The notes below the pieces were generated by a model. It did not search any database and was not told the origin of the DNA. It saw nothing but the letters and a program-made list of their open reading frames with translations. Position numbers and translations under genes: made by a program. This document shows, in pieces, positions 1-7,736 of a stretch of 64,000 nt of DNA (positions within the stretch are counted from its first letter, which is position 1; each line of letters begins with the position of its first letter). Location: positions 1 through 64,000 of the forward strand of contig CACEFF010000001.1 in the NCBI GenBank assembly GCA_902558815.1, written 5' to 3'. Origin of the DNA: an uncultured Pelagibacteraceae bacterium (GTDB lineage Bacteria; Pseudomonadota; Alphaproteobacteria; Pelagibacterales; Pelagibacteraceae).

Positions 1-876
1 AATAAGTTTTATAAAGCTAATACCATGATAAGCTGCAATTTCAGGAACTAATGAAAGGTTTGTCATACCCGGTTGTGTGTTAATTTCGAGAAGATAAAAT
101 TTTCCTTTAAAAAATTTAAAATCTGAACGAGTCACTCCTCGACATTTAATTAGTTTGTGTGCTTTTAGTGCCAGTGTCATTATTTTATTGTAATCTTTTT
201 TTTTTAAATTCACTGGAATGACATGCTTCGTTTTTGCTTTAGTGCTGTATTTTGCGTCATAATCATAAAATTTTCTCTTTGGTATTAATTCAATAGCTCC
301 GAGTTTTTTTTTTCCAATTATTGCTGCTTGAATTTCTCTACCTTTGATTAATTCTTCGATAATTATTTTTTTATAAATTTTTAATAACTTTATCTTCTTA
401 ATAATATCTGATTTATTGCAAATAAATACATTAACACTCGAACCTTCATTTAAGGGTTTTATTACTACTGGAAATGATAATTTTTTATCAATTAATCTGA
501 TTAAATCTGAATTAGATTTATCAAAAGTATAGGAAATATATCTTGGGGTTAAAATATTATTTTTAATAAATATCTTCTTAGACAATTCTTTGTCCATAGC
601 TATTGCAGACGATATAACCCCTGAGTGAGTATAAGGAATTCCAGTAGTTTCTAAGATAGTTTGAATATATCCATCTTCTCCAAATTGCCCATGTAAAGCA
701 TTAAAAATAATATTTGGTTTAAATGATTTAATTAAATTGATTAATTCAAAGTTTGGTTCAACTATTTTTACAAAATAGTTGTTTTTTTTGAGTTCTTTTG
801 CAACTTGAATTCCAGTATCAAGACTTATAATTCTTTCTTTAGATATACCTCCAGAAATTACTAATATTTTTTTCAA
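1..876 (-). CDS. ddl: D-alanine--D-alanine ligase, 3' end beyond window
   Basis: Joins two D-Ala molecules with ATP to give the dipeptide that MurF adds to the peptidoglycan precursor; cytoplasmic. The 292 codons in the window show the N-terminal GGISKE motif (residues 9-14), HGQFGEDG (62-69) and the metal/substrate motif EINTQPGMT (about 264-272). Ddl enzymes are usually about 300-320 residues, so only a short C-terminal piece lies left of base 1. The start appears to be TTG, 1 nt after the murB stop codon; no ATG fits the conserved N-terminus. It is the last dcw gene visible; ftsQ and ftsA, its usual followers, would lie outside the window. Confidence 0.93.
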   Translation of the reverse strand, partial: MKKILVISGGISKERIISLDTGIQVAKELKKNNYFVKIVEPNFELINLIKSFKPNIIFNALHGQFGEDGYIQTILETTGIPYTHSGVISSAIAMDKELSKKIFIKNNILTPRYISYTFDKSNSDLIRLIDKKLSFPVVIKPLNEGSSVNVFICNKSDIIKKIKLLKIYKKIIIEELIKGREIQAAIIGKKKLGAIELIPKRKFYDYDAKYSTKAKTKHVIPVNLKKKDYNKIMTLALKAHKLIKCRGVTRSDFKFFKGKFYLLEINTQPGMTNLSLVPEIAAYHGISFIKLI

Positions 877-877
877 A

Positions 878-1786
878 TTATTCCAAAATTTTAATTTCTT
901 TTTCTAAACTAATTCCAGTTTTTTCCAAAACATTTTTAGCTACAAAATCAATTAATTTTTTCATGTCTTCAAATTTTGCCTCACCCTTGTTAACAAAAAA
1001 ATTACAATGTTTTTCTGAAATACATGCATCTCCAAATCTTTTATCTAGAGGCACTGAGTCTTTTATAAGTTCCCAAACCTTTTTTTGTGTTTGAGATATT
1101 GGATTTTTAAAAGTACTACCGCTTGTTTTAATTTTTGAGGGTTGATTTTTTTCTTTTTCATTTTTAAGCTTATTAACTTGATCTTTTATTTTTATTTGGT
1201 CACTTTTATAACCTCTAAAAGAGGCACTTAAAAAAATTAAATCATCGGATAAGTTATTTTTTCTATAATCAAATTTAATATCCTTAGATGGAATGGTTAT
1301 TACATTGCCAATTTTATCAATCGCTTGAATTGATAATAAAATGTCACTAAATTCTTTTCCAAAACAGCCTGCATTCATCCTTATGCCTCCACCAACGGTA
1401 CCTGGAATGCAAGATAAAAACTCAAAACCACTTAAATTATTTTTGGTTGCAAAATCAGATAAAGATTTGTCTAAAATTGCACTTCCAGCTATTATAATTT
1501 CTTCCCCAAGAAGTGAAATATTATTAAAATTTTTACTTAATTTGATTACAACACCATCAAACAATTTATCATTAATTAAAGTATTTGAGCCTGCTCCAAG
1601 AATAAATATTTTTTCTTGATTATTAAGTGTTTTCAAAAAACTTATTAATTCTTTTAAATTTTCTGCTTTATAAAAAACTTTTGATTTACCACCGATATTA
1701 AACCAATTTTTCTTCTTTAGATCATGTTCAAATGTTACATTATCTCCAAATTTATATAATATTTTTTTTAACTCTTTTATTTTCAT
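878..1786 (-). CDS. murB: UDP-N-acetylenolpyruvoylglucosamine reductase
   Basis: FAD enzyme that uses NADPH to reduce UDP-GlcNAc-enolpyruvate to UDP-MurNAc. The 302-residue product has the FAD-binding motif GAGSNTL (64-70), IPGTVGGGIRMNAG (127-140) and the active-site serine stretch SGSTFKNP (222-229), which are standard for MurB. The frame stays open to a start at 1816, but I chose the ATG at 1786. It overlaps the murC stop as ATGA, the upstream 10 residues do not resemble MurB, and they would lie inside murC. This is part of a tightly overlapped dcw operon. Confidence 0.94.
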   Translation of the reverse strand: MKIKELKKILYKFGDNVTFEHDLKKKNWFNIGGKSKVFYKAENLKELISFLKTLNNQEKIFILGAGSNTLINDKLFDGVVIKLSKNFNNISLLGEEIIIAGSAILDKSLSDFATKNNLSGFEFLSCIPGTVGGGIRMNAGCFGKEFSDILLSIQAIDKIGNVITIPSKDIKFDYRKNNLSDDLIFLSASFRGYKSDQIKIKDQVNKLKNEKEKNQPSKIKTSGSTFKNPISQTQKKVWELIKDSVPLDKRFGDACISEKHCNFFVNKGEAKFEDMKKLIDFVAKNVLEKTGISLEKEIKILE

Positions 1787-3180
1787 TTTATTAATTCTGG
1801 AAGTTCTCTCATCCAACTAGAAATAGATCCTGCACCCATTCCAATTACAATTTTTTTTCCATATATATTTTTTTTTATAAATTTAGCTAATTGAATTTTA
1901 TCTTTTACTAAAAATAACTTTACATTTGAATTTTTAATTATTTCCCTTGCAAAATTAAGATAATTAAAGCCTAATCTAATTTTTTCTCCAGCAGTATATA
2001 TGGGGCATAAAACAACTGTATCAGCATTTTTAAAAGCTAATGAAAATTCTTTTCTTAAGTCTTTTACCCTTGAGATGCGATGAGGTTGAAATATACAAAC
2101 TTTTTCATAATCTTTATAAACTTTATTGACCCCATCTAAAACAACTTTAATTTCAGTTGGGTGATGTGCATAATCATCATAAAAATCAGTATTATTATAA
2201 GTAAAAATTTTATTAAATCTTCTTTGAACTCCTTTAAAATTTAATAGACCTCTCTTTATATCAAAGTAGGATATTCCCATTGTCAAAGCTACTGCTACTG
2301 CTGCTACAGAATTTCTTATGTTGTGAACTCCAAGTAATGGTACTTTAATCTTTTTTATCCTAATTTTTTTTTTGTTAGGCACATTAACATATAAATCAAA
2401 CTCAGAAAACTTAATATTTTGTTTGATATTTTTAATAAAGAAATTTGATTTAGGATTTTTTCCATAAGTATAAAAATTTTTATTTTTTAATTTTTTGATA
2501 AGATCATAATTAACTTTATCATCTGCACAAATAAATGATTTTCCAAAAGAAGGAACTTTTTCAATAAATTGTATAAAATATTTTTTTAGATCTTCCATAG
2601 ATTTATAAAAGTCCATATGTTCCCTATCTATGTTAGTAATAATTGAATAAGTAGTTGGGATATGAATAAAACTTCCATCAGATTCATCTGCTTCTAAAAT
2701 TGACCAATCGCTTTTTCCAAGTTTAGCAGTATTTTTAATCGAATTAATAACACCACCATTAATAACAGTTGGATCCAGTTTGGTTTTATCAAAAATTGAA
2801 GCTATCAATGAAGTTGTTGTAGTTTTACCATGAGAACCAACCACAACAATATTTTTCATCAAAGATACAATATGAGCCAGCATTTTTCCTCTTGAAATTA
2901 TTGGCAAATTTTTTCTTTTCGCTTCAATAAATTCTGGGTTATTTTTTTTAATAGCTGAAGAAACAACTATTATGGTAGCATTTTTAAGATTTTGTTTTTT
3001 TTGCCCAATAAAAATATTTATTTTTTCTTTTTTAAGTCTCTCAACATTTTTATTAGATGATAAATCACTTCCTTGTACTTTGAACCCTTTTCCTTTCATT
3101 ATTAAAGAAAGTCCACTCATACCTATTCCACCAATACCTATAAAGTGAATAACCTCAGTTTTTGCTAATTCAATTTTCAT
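1783..3180 (-). CDS. murC: UDP-N-acetylmuramate--L-alanine ligase
   Basis: First amino-acid-adding Mur ligase: it attaches L-Ala to UDP-MurNAc using ATP. The 465-residue protein has the N-terminal Rossmann motif GIGGIGMSG (about 15-23), the Mur-ligase P-loop GSHGKTTT (115-122) and the central-domain segment DDYAHHPTE, all typical of MurC and in the usual order. Length matches the family (about 460-490). It overlaps murG by 11 bp at its 5' end and murB by 4 bp at its 3' end, so translation is probably coupled. Confidence 0.96.
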   Translation of the reverse strand: MKIELAKTEVIHFIGIGGIGMSGLSLIMKGKGFKVQGSDLSSNKNVERLKKEKINIFIGQKKQNLKNATIIVVSSAIKKNNPEFIEAKRKNLPIISRGKMLAHIVSLMKNIVVVGSHGKTTTTSLIASIFDKTKLDPTVINGGVINSIKNTAKLGKSDWSILEADESDGSFIHIPTTYSIITNIDREHMDFYKSMEDLKKYFIQFIEKVPSFGKSFICADDKVNYDLIKKLKNKNFYTYGKNPKSNFFIKNIKQNIKFSEFDLYVNVPNKKKIRIKKIKVPLLGVHNIRNSVAAVAVALTMGISYFDIKRGLLNFKGVQRRFNKIFTYNNTDFYDDYAHHPTEIKVVLDGVNKVYKDYEKVCIFQPHRISRVKDLRKEFSLAFKNADTVVLCPIYTAGEKIRLGFNYLNFAREIIKNSNVKLFLVKDKIQLAKFIKKNIYGKKIVIGMGAGSISSWMRELPELIK

Positions 3181-4234
3181 TTAGTGTTCTTAATATTTTT
3201 TGATTAACATTAATCCAGGTGTTTTTATAATTTATTTTTTTAAGATTTTCTTTTTTTTTAAAAAAATCACTATTATCTTTAATAATATTCTTTAATGCCT
3301 CTTCTATTTTTTCTTCAAAATTGTCTTGTTCAATTATCCAACAGCACCCATTATCTTTATAAAAATTGGCATTTTCAAGTTGATGATTGTCTTTAGATGA
3401 TGGTAAAGGAATTGCTATAAAAGGAATATTACTTACTGATAATTCAGCTAAAGTTGAAGCACCTGCTCTTGTAATACACAAGTCTACTTGATGAAGAATT
3501 TTAGAGAAATTTTTATCAAAACTAAAGATTTTATTTTCTATATTATATTTTGAGTAAAAATTACTCAATCTAACAACATTGTTTACATTGGTTTGTTGTA
3601 TTATTTGAATTGGTTTTTCTTTTGAAATGTTAACGATCAAATTTTTTAAATTTTTATCAAAAATATTTGCACCCTGACTCCCTCCAACGACTAATAAGTT
3701 TAACTTTTTTCCAATACTTTTAGATGATTTTATATTATAGATATGTTCTTTCACCAAAGGATTAATAATAATAATTTTATCATTATAATTTTTAGGATAG
3801 CTAATAATCTTATTTGTATAACAAAAAATTTTTGTACAAAAATTAAGAAAATACTTATTAGCACGGCCAAGTACTAGATTTGGCTCTAATAAATATATTT
3901 TTAAATTCAAAATTTTTGCTGCTAAAATTATTGGTAAAGACATATATCCACCCGTAGAAAAAATTTTTTCTATTTTTTTTCTTTTTAATAAAATAATAGA
4001 TTTTAAAATTAAAAATAAAACTACAAAAAAGTTAAATGGTAAAAGAAAAATATTGTTTAACTTTGGTGTATCAATTATTTCAAATTTGTATATATCTTGA
4101 TCTAGATACTTTAAACCTCTTTTATCAGTAGAAATAATAATATTCGCCTCTTTATATAAGTGCTCATATAAAATCGTAGCTGGTAGTACATGTCCTCCAG
4201 AACCACCTGTTGTAATTAAAAAGTTTTTTCTCAC
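3170..4234 (-). CDS. murG: UDP-GlcNAc--undecaprenyl-pyrophosphoryl-MurNAc-pentapeptide transferase
   Basis: GT-B glycosyltransferase that converts lipid I to lipid II on the cytoplasmic face of the inner membrane. The 354 residues start with the glycine-rich donor loop GGSGGH (10-15); a second loop, GGSQGA, opens the C-terminal domain, followed by TRAGASTLAE, the MurG signature for the UDP-sugar site. The start is GTG at 4234, one base after the ftsW stop codon. Length and gene order (ftsW-murG-murC) match the family. Confidence 0.95.
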   Translation of the reverse strand: MRKNFLITTGGSGGHVLPATILYEHLYKEANIIISTDKRGLKYLDQDIYKFEIIDTPKLNNIFLLPFNFFVVLFLILKSIILLKRKKIEKIFSTGGYMSLPIILAAKILNLKIYLLEPNLVLGRANKYFLNFCTKIFCYTNKIISYPKNYNDKIIIINPLVKEHIYNIKSSKSIGKKLNLLVVGGSQGANIFDKNLKNLIVNISKEKPIQIIQQTNVNNVVRLSNFYSKYNIENKIFSFDKNFSKILHQVDLCITRAGASTLAELSVSNIPFIAIPLPSSKDNHQLENANFYKDNGCCWIIEQDNFEEKIEEALKNIIKDNSDFFKKKENLKKINYKNTWINVNQKILRTLNEN

Positions 4235-4235
4235 C

Positions 4236-5366
4236 TTATCTGATTTTTCTTTTTGTTAAATTTAAAATTATACCAGATAAAATTGAAATACTAATTATTG
4301 AAGAGCCCCCATAACTTATAAATGGAAGTGTCATTCCTGTAGTTGGAAATAACCTTATATTTACTCCAATGTGTATCATCGCTTGCACTAAAATAAGACT
4401 TATGCAGCCAACTAAAATCAATTTTGTCCTTTCTTCGTTTTCTAAATAAACTTTCTTAAAAACAGAATAAATGAATATTAAAAACATCAATAAAATTAAA
4501 ATTATGGCAATTACACCAAATTCTTCCGAAATTACTGAAATTATATAATCTGTATGAGCTTCAGGTACTCTATTTTTTAGGGTTCCTTCTCCTAAACCTT
4601 TACCAAAATATCCTCCACTTGAAATTGAATCTATAGCCTTTTCTGATTGAGCATTATGTGTACCTGACTCCGTATTGAAAAAAGATAGTATTCTATTTTT
4701 TATATAACCAAATTTTGGTACAAAATTTATTAAAAGATAAAGTGCTGAAGATAAAATTAAACACGAGGTTAATAAAAAAATAATATTAATTCCTGATATA
4801 AATATTAGAACTGACCAGCTAAAAAAAACTAATAAAGTTTGACCAATATCTGGTTGAGCTGCCAATAGTAATGCTATTGTAAGAGTTATCAAAAAAGAAA
4901 ATATGTATTTAAAATAGATACTTTTATACTTTTCACTGCATAAAATTAAGCTAATTAAAATAATCAAAAATGGTTTTACCAGTTCTATTGGTTGAAATCT
5001 AGGTAAGAAATAAAAGTCTATCCATCGTTTAGCGCTGTTGACCTCAATTCCGATAATTGGAACCAAAAATAAAAAAGTTAATGAAAATATAAAAATTAAT
5101 GGAGAAATTTTAAAAAGTCTTTCCTCACTAATTGAAGAAAAAATAAATATTAAAATCATTCCTAAAAAAACAAAAGATAAATGTTTAAAAAAAAATGTAT
5201 AATCGTTCGTATCTAATTTATCAGAAACTAATAAAGATGTTGATACTAGTGAAAAAAATAGTCCAGTAATGAATAATAAAGTAATTAAAGAAAATATAAA
5301 CTTATCAATGTTTTTCCACCACTCATAATAAAAGTTATATATTGATCTGTTATATTTTGTTAACAT
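4236..5366 (-). CDS. ftsW: Division-specific SEDS glycosyltransferase FtsW
   Basis: SEDS-family integral membrane protein that, with FtsI, polymerises septal peptidoglycan from lipid II. The 376 residues are strongly hydrophobic, with about ten predicted membrane segments. SEDS landmarks are visible: a PIELVKP segment in the middle, AAQPDIGQT, and PFISYGGSS near the C-terminus. Its place between murD and murG argues for FtsW over RodA. The start overlaps the end of murD by 17 bp. Confidence 0.94.
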   Translation of the reverse strand: MLTKYNRSIYNFYYEWWKNIDKFIFSLITLLFITGLFFSLVSTSLLVSDKLDTNDYTFFFKHLSFVFLGMILIFIFSSISEERLFKISPLIFIFSLTFLFLVPIIGIEVNSAKRWIDFYFLPRFQPIELVKPFLIILISLILCSEKYKSIYFKYIFSFLITLTIALLLAAQPDIGQTLLVFFSWSVLIFISGINIIFLLTSCLILSSALYLLINFVPKFGYIKNRILSFFNTESGTHNAQSEKAIDSISSGGYFGKGLGEGTLKNRVPEAHTDYIISVISEEFGVIAIILILLMFLIFIYSVFKKVYLENEERTKLILVGCISLILVQAMIHIGVNIRLFPTTGMTLPFISYGGSSIISISILSGIILNLTKRKIR

Positions 5367-6639
5367 ATTTTTTTACTAATTTATTAAAATACAAACCTCT
5401 ATCTTCAAAATTTTTAAAGCTATCAAAGGATGCAGCGCATGGACTAAATAGGATAGTTCTATTTTTAAATTTTTCTTTTTTTACAATATTAAAAATTTTT
5501 TTTAAAGCATCTTTAAGATTATCAAAATTTTGATATTGTATTTTACCAAAAAGCTTCTTTTTAAAAAAAACTTTATTTTTTCCATAAATAAATGCTTTGA
5601 TATTTTTGTAATACTTTTTTGATAATTTCAAATTATCTCCCTTTTTATGAATACCTCCTAATAACCAATAAATATTTAGGTTGGATTTTAAAAGGTCTAC
5701 AGAGGACGAAAAACTAGTAGATTTTGAGTCATTAATTATTGTAAGAAATTTTTTATTAAAAATAATTTGTTGACGATATTTTAAACCTTTAAATTTTTGG
5801 ATAGTTTTGATTAGCAAATTCTTTTTTACATTTAATTTTTTTGTAATTTCTATTACAAAAAGTAAATTTTGTTTATTTGTTTCGGTCAAAAAATATTTAT
5901 TTTTAAATATTTTAAAAAAATTATCTGTTCTTGTTGTATTTACTTTAATTATTTTGCTATTAAACTTATTAAGCCTAAGTTCTCTATTAATTAAAAAATC
6001 ATCTTTTTTTATAAAAGCCAAATTTCCTTTTAATTGATTTTTTAAAAGTTTAAATTTTGCTTTTACATAATTGTTTAAAGTTTTGTGTCTCTCAATGTGA
6101 TCAGGAGATAAGTTTAATATTGCTACATATTTTGACTTAAAAATCTTGCTATATTCCAATTGATAAGAAGATGCCTCAATGACAAAAATAGTTTTTTTTT
6201 TTACATTTTTTACAGATAATATTGGATTGCCAATATTACCAACTAATTTAACATCAAATTTTTGATCTGATAATACCTCATAGATTAGTCGACATGTTGT
6301 GGATTTTCCATTTGTACCTGTAATAGTAATACAATCATTTTTATAAAATGAATAAAATACATCTAAATCAGAATGAACTTTTTTGTAATTTTTTTTTAAA
6401 AATTTAGATAATTTACATTTGCTAATATCTATACCAGGACTTAAAATTATTTGATCAAATTTTACTTTAGAAATATTTTTAAATTTGACTAATTTTTTTT
6501 TGATATCTTCACTCTTAATTTTTGATCGATAATCGTCATACAAAAAAATATCAGCTTTATCTTTTAAAAATCTAAACGCAGATAAGCCACTTTTTCCTAA
6601 TCCATAAATTAATATTTTTTTGTTTAAAAAGATATTCAA
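5350..6639 (-). CDS. murD: UDP-N-acetylmuramoylalanine--D-glutamate ligase
   Basis: Adds D-Glu to UDP-MurNAc-L-Ala with ATP. The 429-residue product has an N-terminal Rossmann segment GLGKSG (about 13-18), the Mur-ligase P-loop GTNGKST (108-114), the central EASSYQL motif, and a C-terminal domain with LFSPCAASFDSF, characteristic of MurD. The start is TTG at 6639, with an AGGA Shine-Dalgarno-like sequence about 7 nt upstream, right after the mraY stop. It is unusually rich in Lys, Asn and Ile, as expected from the AT-rich genome. Confidence 0.94.
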   Translation of the reverse strand: MNIFLNKKILIYGLGKSGLSAFRFLKDKADIFLYDDYRSKIKSEDIKKKLVKFKNISKVKFDQIILSPGIDISKCKLSKFLKKNYKKVHSDLDVFYSFYKNDCITITGTNGKSTTCRLIYEVLSDQKFDVKLVGNIGNPILSVKNVKKKTIFVIEASSYQLEYSKIFKSKYVAILNLSPDHIERHKTLNNYVKAKFKLLKNQLKGNLAFIKKDDFLINRELRLNKFNSKIIKVNTTRTDNFFKIFKNKYFLTETNKQNLLFVIEITKKLNVKKNLLIKTIQKFKGLKYRQQIIFNKKFLTIINDSKSTSFSSSVDLLKSNLNIYWLLGGIHKKGDNLKLSKKYYKNIKAFIYGKNKVFFKKKLFGKIQYQNFDNLKDALKKIFNIVKKEKFKNRTILFSPCAASFDSFKNFEDRGLYFNKLVKKYVNKI

Positions 6640-6650
6640 AGCAATATCCT

Positions 6651-7736
6651 TTATCTTAATTTAAGAGTGGCTAAACCAATCATTGCTAAAATAATTGAAA
6701 TAATCCAAAATCTTATTACTACCGTTGATTCAGGCCAACCTTTCTTTTCAAAATGGTGGTGGATTGGTGCCATTCTAAATATTCTTTTCCCTGTTAGTTT
6801 AAATGAAATTACCTGAACCATTACAGACAAAGCTTCTAAAACAAATAGACCTCCAGTTATAGCCAAAACTATTTCATGTTTAGTAACAATTCCTATAGCA
6901 CCTAAAGAACCACCTAATGACAGAGATCCCGTATCTCCCATAAATATTTTAGCAGGTGGTGCATTAAACCATAAAAAACCTAGACATGCCCCAATAATTG
7001 CACCGCAAAAAATTGATATCTCTCCGGTACCCTCAATATAAATTATTTGAAGATATTCAGAAAAGACAATGTTACCTGAAACGTAACTAATAAAAGCAAA
7101 ACAACCTGCTACCAAAATTACCGGGACTGTTGCTAACCCATCTAATCCGTCTGTTAAATTTACAGCATTTGAAGAACCTACAATTATAAAGATTGAAAAA
7201 GGTATAAAAAACCAACCTAAATTAATTATCAAATTTTTAAAAAATGGAAAATAAAGATTTCTAAATTCATCATACTCCACAAAATATGTTAAAATAATTA
7301 GTCCCAACATAGCTAAAAAAATCTGCATAATTATTTTAAACTTAGATGAAATCCCTGAAGAACTATTATTTCTAATCTTTTTATAGTCATCATAAGCACC
7401 AAGTAGCCCAAATGAAGAGACAATAAATAAACAAAATAGAATATAAACATTTGTTAAATCAGCCCAAAGTAAAACAGAAATTATTAAACCTAATAAAATA
7501 ATTACACCACCCATTGTTGGAGTTCCAATTTTTTTTACAATGTGTTCAGATGGTCCATCCTCCCTGATAGGGTTAAAAATTTTTCTATTTGAAAATAATC
7601 TTATAAAAGGTCCTCCAATTAAAAGTGCAATTAGTAGCGATGTAAAAAAAGCTAATCCAGTTCTAAATGTTATGTATTTAAATACATTTAAAAAATTTAA
7701 TGACTCAACATAGTTGAGTAGTAATTCATATAACAT
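6651..7736 (-). CDS. mraY: Phospho-MurNAc-pentapeptide transferase
   Basis: Integral membrane enzyme that moves phospho-MurNAc-pentapeptide onto undecaprenyl phosphate to form lipid I. The 361 residues have about ten hydrophobic segments, the aspartate-rich motif NLTDGLDGLA, the FMGDTGSL motif, and the C-terminal MAPIHHHFE histidine motif, all diagnostic for MraY. The ATG overlaps the end of the murE/murF gene by 11 bp. Length matches the family (about 360). Confidence 0.96.
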   Translation of the reverse strand: MLYELLLNYVESLNFLNVFKYITFRTGLAFFTSLLIALLIGGPFIRLFSNRKIFNPIREDGPSEHIVKKIGTPTMGGVIILLGLIISVLLWADLTNVYILFCLFIVSSFGLLGAYDDYKKIRNNSSSGISSKFKIIMQIFLAMLGLIILTYFVEYDEFRNLYFPFFKNLIINLGWFFIPFSIFIIVGSSNAVNLTDGLDGLATVPVILVAGCFAFISYVSGNIVFSEYLQIIYIEGTGEISIFCGAIIGACLGFLWFNAPPAKIFMGDTGSLSLGGSLGAIGIVTKHEIVLAITGGLFVLEALSVMVQVISFKLTGKRIFRMAPIHHHFEKKGWPESTVVIRFWIISIILAMIGLATLKLR